Shown piece after piece: positions 55,591 through 64,000 of a stretch of 64,000 bases of DNA. Every line of letters starts with the position of its first letter. Positions within the stretch are counted from its first letter, which is position 1. Below the pieces are notes generated by a model. That model was not told the DNA's origin and did no database searches. It saw nothing but the letters and a program-made list of their open reading frames with translations. This stretch comes from Aculops lycopersici (taxonomy: Eukaryota; Arthropoda; Arachnida; Trombidiformes; Eriophyidae): NCBI GenBank assembly GCA_015350385.1, contig WNKI01000001.1, forward strand, positions 2,526,699-2,590,698, in the 5' to 3' direction. Made by a program: the position numbers and the translations under genes.

Positions 55591-57177
55591 TGAGTTTGGG
55601 AGGTTAGGGCAAATAACAATAGTAATAATACAACAAATGAACACCAATTAGGAGGGTTCCTACTTCTGATGGCCACTCACTTTTCCCGCTCTTCTATTGC
55701 TACCTGGCCGGCTGGACGGTTTTCTGGCTGCTTGGCCTGCTCGCTCCCTTGTTGTCTAACGTCTATGTCTAGTTCTTGTTGTCTTTGTTGATTTTGTTAC
55801 TACTCATTAATACTACCTAAATGGGTTCAATAAAACTAGCTCCTAAGCTCTATGCATCCAAAATCTAGTATGCCAGTAGGTAGAGGAATAGATGGAAAGC
55901 AATAAAACTTATGCGGCTACTGCTGCTGCTGCTGTTGCTGTTGCTCAACGTCAAATAGATTGCGCACGCTTTAACCAGAGGCCAGCTTCCGAGCTCCAAA
56001 TACAAATCGGTAATCGTGTGTTATGTCGTTGATTAATACATTTTAGGCAGACATCATGAGGTTCAACAATTCATATGGATTAGAGAGACACTTCTCAATA
56101 GGTGGTTCCCAATACAAAGACAGTTTTTCTCCGCTCGCCAGGTGAGAGTTTGTGTATATATCGCTTTTTGGTGCTCACTCTATCAACTCGCTCGCTAGTC
56201 AGGATCTAATATAGAAGTCGTGCTAGCTGTTATGCCGCGAGGAAAAAATAAAGGGAAGATTGTGCACACAAAGACTTCGGTGACACAAACTTTGAGTTGA
56301 GATTAGTGAAAAGTTAAGTGTATCACTATTGTCATTTACTTAGTGTGTCTATGTCTGTGTGTTGGGTTTACACACAACTTCGGGTCGTCGGGAGAGCGCT
56401 ATAGTCGGGTAGATGGGAGTCGACGAGATGCGCGCTGCAAGGGAACGGCATGATATAGCAAAAGAAGCTTCGACTGTAATGGAAGCAATCGTCGAGACAT
56501 AATCGTCCAACAGTCGGGTCGGCGGTTACTACAGCAATATTCCGTAACTTTGCTAAGTTACACAATCAGGTCCTTGAGCCGCATTGAGTCTACATGTGGT
56601 TTGGTCTCTCTGTTCACACCTGTGAAGAGCGCCTTCTTTTTTCCATAAAAATCACACTTGTGATCATCGGCAAACTAACAAGGTTGTAAGCGGCACTAGG
56701 TGTTGCGACATGGAGCGAGAATGTCGAACGACGGCATAATTAAATTGACGTCAATCTGAACTCATCAAGGTTAACAATGAAGAATTTTTCAGATCCATAG
56801 TTTGGGCGATAGGTTGTCAGTACTGACGAATCGCCAAACAGGAAGTGGCCAAAGTAATATCAAAAGTTCCTAAACAAACAAAGAAACAAACTAAATCAAT
56901 GCGATCTAACTAAATTCATTTCATAATAGAGTTACATAATAGAGTGGTTGTGGGATTAGTTTGTCGTTTCTATCCGATGATTATCCAATATGATGCTTAT
57001 ATTTGTGTAAAGTCAAAATCACATTTAGAAAAGTAATAGGTGCCCAGCTGTAGTAGATTAGGGAGATGTGCTCGTATGTTGTGAGGCATCATCACAGTTG
57101 GACACTTGTTGCTGTTTACGTTATCGGCTATACTATAGAGGTAAGTCGATTGAATGGTCAATCATGCATACTAACAG
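55591..57177. other. Intergenic region between CNNM and the cadherin-mucin gene
   Basis: No gene is supported. It contains the CNNM promoter side, a CTG/TTG-rich stretch near 55918-55945 and the 3' flank of the next gene. A candidate 3' splice site on the minus strand (CTTACCTCTATAG near 57140) could join a last tiny exon to the cadherin gene, but it would add only about three codons. Confidence 0.5.
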
Positions 57178-60100
57178 TTAAGCTGATGAAAAACCTCCAT
57201 CGTTTACCTGGGATGCTAGCGAGGAGCGAACATCCTGATCACTTGTTTGTTGCTGAGTCATTGCGTCATCGCAACCATCGCCGTCGCCACCACTACAATT
57301 GACAACCTCCGAGGACGACACGTTGTTTTCGCCAAGTCCGTTCCTATCCTCGTGGCCATTTTGATGATGGTTGTGATTTGCATCAACATGTTCATCATCT
57401 TCGTTGTTGGTGTTAAGCTCGCCGGATCCACCGCTAGAGTTAGTAACGATACCGTTGTTATTTACAGCATTTCCACCCAACTTATTGGTCTTCTTCTTAA
57501 CAAAGGTCTTGAAACGCGACTCTGAGGGTAGCTCGGACAACGAAGTGTTATCACTATCGGTCGATTCTTCGCTACTCTCCGACGATGTGGTCGTAGTCTG
57601 GGGTGATGTATCAACTTCATCCTCGTCACTAGCATGCGAGGCCACATCATCATACGTGCTATCAGTATGAATTTGGGCAGATAACTGCCGCCTATGTAGG
57701 GGAGTTCGATTGTCATCCGAGCCCAGCAAGACTGTTCGTGAGTTATTGTCGTTTAGCGATGGGCTGACATTGGCGCTTGTATTTGTCGTCCTACTACCGT
57801 TCAAATCAGCTCCTCGATGGTGGTGGTGATGGCCGTGATTGTTGTTGCTACTAATGTGACTTCCACCGCCACGGTGATGTTGGTTACTTGCATTGCTGCT
57901 ACTAGCATGATGATGATGGTTACCATTGTTGCCACTAACTAGTCCACTATTATTACTATGGTGTCTATTATGATGACTACCACTACTGCTGCCTACTCCT
58001 CCGTTATGATGCTGATGACTGCTACTACTGATATTGTTGTGACCAGATCCCGAGCTTGATACTCCGCCGCCTCGCGGCGGCAATGGTTTGTTGTAGAGGC
58101 TGGATAGTTTAACTTGATTTCTGGCAGGATTTGAAGAATGGCTTGATGTACGGACTGGTGTACTTGGCAATACTGAGCTAGATTTCGATTGATGGTGGTC
58201 TCTGTTATCTAGCGGCTTGACAAGACTGTTCACAGTTGAAGAGCTTGTTTGCTGCTTAATAGCGATAATTGAAGTGAGAAGAGTGATGTTGTTTGGTCAA
58301 CAAGTGGTGTTTCGTGGTTAGTGGCGATTACTCGAATATGATGATTGATATTAGTGAGCGCATTCGATATGTTGAAGTTCACACTTCTTATTGAAGATTT
58401 TGATCTAATGTAAAGCTACTTACCCGCTTACTCTGCATCAAACGACTGGACATCCTCGTGTGATCAGGCTTCAGACGTCTGAGTTCATTGAGATATTGCG
58501 GATGTCCAGGTCCAAATGCATTAGCGTAAAGCTCCTCGTCGCCCTCGTGGGCGACTATACTTGGCAATGGCGAATGAGATGGAGGCATCAGTAAAGGTTT
58601 TTGTTTTGTCCTCTCGTTCATGGCTGACAGAGATACACTATCGCCAGCGCCATATTTCGAGTGGGCTCCCCGCTTCGAAGGATGATGAGGTCCTCGTCCA
58701 TTTCCTTCTGTTCTCAAGCTCAACCTGGAGTTCATATTCCTGGACATCGAGCCATTACTAGCTGGACTCTGACTATGATGGTGAACATGAAGTCTTTGCT
58801 GACTGTGAAACGAGCTTCTGTTCAATAGAGTGCCATTTTTATCACGATACCGTTTACCTCTCTGATTACTTCGACAACAACACCTACACATCAGACAGAA
58901 GCAGGCCAGTACAAACAGGGAACACATGACTGCAATCACAATCCTAGTCAAAGTCTTCACAGGTATCTGATCGAAGAAGGCTGGTGTTGTTAGCGGTGGT
59001 GGATTGACAGGCGGAAGGGGGTCATTTGGTGGAGGTCTTAATGGTGGTTGCATCACTGGTGGAGCCATTGTTGGAACCTGCCCTGGTAAGCCATTCGGTG
59101 GTGGGAATCCAAATCCAGGTGGTGGCAGTGGTGGGGCATTGTAATATGGCGGGTAAGGATCAAACGCCGGAGGATAAGATTGTGCAGGCCATACCGGGAA
59201 GCCTGGCTTGGGTGGAGCCGGAGGATATTGGATGTGGACAGGCGGCAATTGTTCTGGTTGCTCTGTCGTAGTGGTTGTAGTCGTCGATGGGGTGGTGTAG
59301 ATACGTGTAACCATTGGGGGAAGGGTCGTGGTATGTCTGGCTGTGTTGAAGAATGGTGATAAAAATGTTGGGCGCTGTGTTGTGGTAGTGGTGGTCGATG
59401 GCGGTGGTGGCGAAGTCGTCGTTGTTGTAGTTGTAGTAGGAGCTTCTGTTGTGGTCGTTGTCGGCCTAGGTGTCGTGGTAGTAGTTGTTGTCGGCGTGGT
59501 TGTAGGGGCTGGTGTGGTTGTTGTTGTGGTAGTCGTGGTGGTTGTCGGAGCTGGTGTCGTTGTCGTAGTAGTGGTAGTGGTAGTTGTTGTTGTTGTTGAT
59601 GTTGTGGTCGTCGTTGTTGTTGTTGTTGTTGGAGGCGGTGGAACATAGAGGTTTACAATTACAGCCAATTCCACAAATGATCTATAGTAGTCGGCAGGAA
59701 ACCGATTATCTTCAATGGCAAATATCAGTGTATGGAAACCGTTAAACTTGAAATCAATATCTTCGCTTAGTGATACAATGCCACCATCATAATCCACGTT
59801 GACGGCAGATAGTGCATTGAGACTTGATCCTGAATATAACTTGTACTTGGCATTGCTAGTGTCAACGGCATACTTTGACAGATCGAATAGGACCGCGCCC
59901 TCCTTGGCTTCTTTTGATATGGTAACCGTGTGATTGTAATATCTATTTGGAATATCATTGACGAATTGCGGAACAGACACCACTTGACTGAAATAACTCC
60001 TGAGGAGCCCATCTGTTATCATTATGGTCAGGTTGTATACCTTTCTATCACTGAAATCAATATTCTTGGCTATGATTAGAGAACCCTCGAAGTATGCAAA

Positions 60101-61264
60101 TTGAGACTTTGGATCTCCAGCAACGATATGAACTGCAGGTGTATCCCCATCACCATCATATGGTGTTAATTTCATTAAAATATCTCCAGGTTTAGAGTCG
60201 ATTGTTAATTCAATGGGTGGACCGGAAGCCTTGGATTGAAATTCGAAGAAATAGGGTTTCTCGTCGAATGTGTGACGCTTTGTAGCGTTTGAAGATAATA
60301 TTCTCACTTTGCATAATATAGAGGTCTCTAGAGATGGATCTTGAGCTGTGACATAGGTGCTAATCTCACCAGGTGTTAATATTGTGTTGGCACTGGAACG
60401 GAATATTGCCCCAGTGTCAGGATCTACTCTCAGTCCATTGTCGTCATCAAAAGTATAGGTGAGTTTTCCATTGATGCCTCGATCAGCATCCTTGAATAAT
60501 GCAACACAAATAGGAACGTTGGGATCGATATTATCATAGGTTGTACAACTCAAAATATTTGTCAAACTCTCTGGTTCATTGTTGTTGATATCAACAATGT
60601 CTACCATTACAGGTACCTTTGTTGCAAAATGATAAGACTCTATCTTCTTGAGTTGTGGTGATGAATAGATGCTAGATGATGGAGACTCGCTGATTGCAGG
60701 ATCTATGGTTACTTTAACATCTAGAATATAAGTGAAGTTTCTCGGTGAATCCTTGAGATAAATTTCACCACTCTTGGTGTCAATTGCGAATAAATTTTGA
60801 TGATTTTGTAGGTGATATTGTGTCTTGAAGAGGCTATCAATTGGCTGAGATCTGATTGAGCTATCAAGTGTTCCTAGATTATTTGCAACTGTAATGTTAG
60901 CCCTAATTCTTCCGACAGGTACACTTGGATTGTTGATGAAATTGGTGGCATTCTCTAATATATTTAGATGGACTAGTCGTGTATTAAATTGTATAATGAG
61001 GTTTTGATTTCTAATTGATTGTGGTTGACTATCGATGCTTTCACCATAATCTGAATTTGGCGAGCTGTAGCCCATTGAATCTCCCTCGTCCTCCTCTAGC
61101 GACGATGGTTCCCATTGACTAACCATCGCCCCATTGACATGTTGAGGTTTGATAAAATGGCAATCATGCAATAATGATAGCATGAAGCTATATATAAGTA
61201 GGGTGAATAAAGCTGTCGATCTGTTCATTGTGATTTTGTTTGAGAATAGTTTACATTTAGGCAT
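57178..61264 (-). CDS. Cadherin-repeat receptor with mucin-like stalk, single-pass, two exons
   Basis: Exon 1 is 61264-58424 (947 codons) and ends in AAGCGG|GTAAGT. The 172 bp intron ends TTAAGCAG and exon 2 runs 58251-57178, giving about 1304 residues, both in phase 0. A signal peptide follows MNRSTALFTLLIYSFMLSLL (alternative ATG 61228). About four or five divergent cadherin repeats follow, with calcium-site motifs such as VDIVDINNNEPE, DADRGINGKLTY and VDPDTGAI. Next come a Thr-rich mucin-type tract of about 85 residues, a Pro-rich stretch, one membrane segment (IVIAVMCSLFVLACFCLMC) with a Cys/Arg border, and a long cytoplasmic tail that exon 2 makes His/Asn/Ser-rich and acidic. I recognise cadherin repeats but no named family; dystroglycan was considered and lacks support (no SEA domain, no PPxY end). 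A weak donor (CAG|GTAAAC, 57208) may shorten the tail slightly. Confidence 0.85.
59373..59630 (-). repeat. Coding Thr-rich tract of the cadherin-mucin gene
   Basis: ACN triplets encode runs of 6-14 Thr broken by PAP, PRP, EAP and SPPPP. This is typical of densely O-glycosylated stalks and likely to vary in length between individuals. The codons are mixed (ACA, ACC, ACG, ACT), so the tract is not a pure microsatellite. Confidence 0.85.
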
Positions 61265-64000
61265 GATGTTGCTGGTCAATAATATGAGAGCGAAAAAAAT
61301 GGATGATTTGTAATGATATTGAAGTTATTGTTAGTTGATAGTTAATTTACGTGTCTTCATTAGAGTTCCTCATATTTTGATTGGATATGTTGTCAATTCT
61401 CTTAGGTTTGTCAAGAGTTTGCCAAAACTTGATTCATTGACTTCATGCTAATAATTCTCAACTTGTTCGTTTGTTTACTCAATGGCAAAGATCCATTTAA
61501 TTACTAGGTCAATATATCATTGGGCTGTTAGTTGAGCAGAGTTAAGTAGAATATGGCCAAACTAAACTAATTCGCAACGATTGAGTAAAACTTCCAATTC
61601 CTCTCTATCCAAGCGAAAAATGCTAATCGATTTTCCGGGCCAATTTTACAGAAAATCAATAAGTGGGCCCCTACTATCGACGCGCTGGCGAAACGTTATT
61701 TGATCACTAGCACCCTTGTGAGTTGTGCCGGATTCTGCGTGATATCTCTATACGAGCGAAAAGTTGCTCTGGATTAACTTCGGTAACTATCTCTTTCAAA
61801 TCTATGAATGTGGAGATAGTTTCGCTGTAATTTACAAAATGTAATAACACTGGCAGTTGCTCGTTGATTCTTCCTCTTTCTCGAAGTCCCTTTTCTCAAC
61901 CTCGAAAATTAAGAGGTTTCATTTGATAGAATGCAGATCTAGATGCAAAAGTGGAGTGAGCTAAGGTTCCAAATGCAAATATAAACGACGTTAATAGGTT
62001 GTCTTTTGTGATAATCATATTAATAATATATGTATATAAATGTTATTTTTCGATGTTGTTCTCTTGTTTGTCCGGCTAATTAACTGACCGTTGTTAGTAA
62101 AGTTACTGTTGTGGTTGTTGCAATTGTTGTTTGTTGACGTTGTCACTTGGCAGCTGAGTCATTCTTTTTGTTCGTTGCGCTAGAACCCTCGAGACTATCA
62201 ACCAAAAAGTCAAATGCCTTCTAAAGGTGTGATAAATTATCTAATGTCGGACACTTGCAATCAAATCAACGATGGACAATTGTAGGCAATGTGTAAATGC
62301 TGCAGTATGGAGCACTTGCAGCAAGTTGCTTTGGCTGGTCACTACGTACTAACCGCAAATTGTTTGCCTAGAGCTTTTGACACACAATAACTAATTCCTG
62401 TGTCGACTTGGCGTTAGTGACTGCTGTTGAGTGTGGCAGGTTGATTTCTCTAGTCGGTCTTGATAATATAATAGAAATATAATAAATATTTGAGAGAGAG
62501 AGAGAGAGATTGGGCGACAATGATAATTTGTTGAGTGACAAATGCAAATGTTGCTAATGCCGCTTTGAACTGCTATGCTTTGCTTTGGTTGCTGCCGCTG
62601 TGTGTTCGTCTCACTAATTCGTCGCCGCTTCTTCTGCTGATGGACGCCACTCGCCAGTGAGTGTATTTGTGTGGAGCTGCTGCTGTCTTCGTTTTCCACT
62701 AACACTAAACATTATGGTACTGGCCATAGGAAAAAATGATAGCACAAAGTGCAGTGCATGTACAGACTTTGAATAGCACGCCTAACGTTGTGGGCTCTTC
62801 GAGTTTTAGCATTACTAGTGTCCGCAGACCAGCGCAGTGCATCCACTAACTCACTGCAGTAAAACCAATAGACGAGGAGGAACAAGAAGAGGGGCGAGTG
62901 GCCAGAGCGATTGGCAGTGAGAAGCTTCAGCGACAGAAGCAGAACAAGCAGAAGCGGCGGAGGACTCTGGACACCGGAGATGCTGCTGCCAGTGGACCGA
63001 CAGCAACAAAGCCTCTCTTTTTCAGTCCACTCAAAACGCACAGAGATTCCCATTGGCTGTCTCCATCGACCACATTGCAAGCCTCAATGGTAAATGCACA
63101 CAGAAACAGACAGAGAAATATATATAGAGAGAGAGAGAGGACTACACTGATTGCGGCTGCTTTTTCCAATGCTTTGACTGGAGGAAATCAGCGAACGGGC
63201 AGTAAAATTAGTGCCGCCAATGGAGTTTGCTTCAGACTTTGGCTTTGCCATTGTAAGCTGTAGCGTCGGGAAGCTGGATTGGCGGTTGCAGAATGGAGTG
63301 GGCGTGTCCACATCTCCCGCACAATGCCTGCACGGGCATAAAAAGAAAAACTCGTCGAATGCAGAATAGACTACTCACTTAAACATCTAACTTTATCACA
63401 TTGCCTCCAAAACTCAGAGGAGCGTAGCCAGTTTCTGTGTGGTGTGCAATGGCTGCATTGGTCAGCCGGCCAAAGAAGCAGCAGCAACGACAAAGGCAAT
63501 TGCTGTTCGTAGTGGTGGTGGTGGTGGTTGCCGGGCGAGAGGGGGTCGAGATGAAATTCCAGCGAAATTCGTGCGCGGCTACAATGCGACACATTTACAC
63601 TTTTTGCCTTGTCCGTGCAACATCAGGCTTTTGTGGGGGTCGCAGTGAGAGTCTCGACTTTTTTCGCCAAAACTCTCGCACTCCCGAATTCGTGCATGCG
63701 AATCTCGACGTGCTCCCGCTGTTGTTGTTGTTGTAGCTCGCTACAGTTTTCACGGCAACTACAACCACCGCCACTGCACGAGCGCCCACGAATCTAGCGT
63801 CTCCAATTCTTGGGGCAGCCAACTTTACTTTTTTCTACCCGCCTCGATCATCTTGCTTTCTGCACTTTGGGTTTGCCTTCCCCCCGAGCCAATAATTGAA
63901 TTTCCACTGTTTAAAAGCCTGCATAGCTCGCGTTAGTTTCGACTACCTTCCCCCACCGCATTCAGCCCATTGGACGGCCAGCGACGCATGTGTAACGCTG
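61265..64000. other. 5' flank of the cadherin-mucin gene and terminal non-coding DNA
   Basis: No gene is supported up to the window end. Frames at 62391-63736 overlap one another on both strands and consist mostly of simple-sequence residues. GA microsatellites occur at 62492-62509 and near 63127-63142. A non-coding first exon or the end of another gene could lie here unseen. Confidence 0.5.
62492..62509. repeat. GA microsatellite
   Basis: A run of about nine GA dinucleotides. Confidence 0.85.

Noticed and set aside
58388..58423. Reading through the cadherin exon 1 end to the stop near 58388
   Set aside because: AAGCGG|GTAAGT is a strong donor and a phase-0 acceptor 172 bases downstream opens a long frame, so the read-through end is intronic.
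59328..59648. Poly-Val/Gly frame on the plus strand
   Set aside because: Antisense of the Thr-rich tract of the cadherin-mucin gene.
58388..61264. Identification of the cadherin-mucin gene as dystroglycan
   Set aside because: The order mucin tract after several cadherin repeats, the absence of a SEA-like domain and the lack of a PPxY C-terminus do not fit.
62391..63822. Cluster of overlapping frames near the right end
   Set aside because: Frames on both strands and in several phases, with Ser/Arg/Leu simple-sequence composition; no protein family.

Overview
The window is animal nuclear DNA. Every recognisable protein is metazoan: the translation factor NAT1/DAP5, an Fe65-type adaptor, the homeobox gene sine oculis, U2A', UBE3C, synaptojanin, a CNNM transporter and a cadherin-like receptor. 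The GMC oxidoreductase locus has GT-AG introns of about 110-170 bp. An arthropod is the best guess. The sine oculis-type Six protein, the GMC dehydrogenase with an N-terminal hydrophobic segment and the secreted Gly/His repeat protein all fit one. Very large uninterrupted coding exons resemble intron-poor lineages such as some mites, but species cannot be fixed from this sequence.

Layout from left to right: NAT1 (+, 566-5257) faces a small candidate secreted-protein gene (-, 5556-5861). Next comes a 1248-residue low-complexity protein gene (-, 6521-10267). A 3.5 kb divergent spacer leads to an Fe65-like two-PTB gene (+, 13767-15680), which lies tail to tail, 47 bp apart, with sine oculis (-, 15728-16627). 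A 16 kb stretch without a supportable gene follows and is probably the regulatory landscape of sine oculis. U2A' (-, 32618-33145) and UBE3C (+, 33506-36895) share a 360 bp divergent promoter region, and synaptojanin (+, 37677-41426) follows. After a 5 kb spacer comes a TATA-driven gene for a secreted Gly/His/Met repeat protein (+, 46453-46860). The last three genes are all on the minus strand: a five-exon GMC oxidoreductase (48293-51179), a CNNM transporter (53287-55590) and a cadherin-mucin receptor (about 57178-61264). The final 2.7 kb is non-coding as far as can be seen.

The genes do not form one pathway; this is an ordinary mixture of housekeeping, neuronal/developmental and surface or secreted genes. 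The points most worth a second look are these. (1) Most large genes are single-exon, while the GMC gene beside them has four introns. (2) In three genes the poly(A) signal overlaps the stop codon. (3) Several conserved proteins have altered architectures: Fe65 without a visible WW domain, CNNM without its cyclic-nucleotide-binding-like domain, U2A' without its C-terminal tail, and NAT1 with a Q/N-rich linker of about 900 residues. (4) NAT1 has an unusual start region. (5) The GMC reading frame is broken by one base. (6) CAGGTR motifs are dense in the non-coding DNA. No transposon, virus, CRISPR array, tRNA or rRNA gene could be supported.
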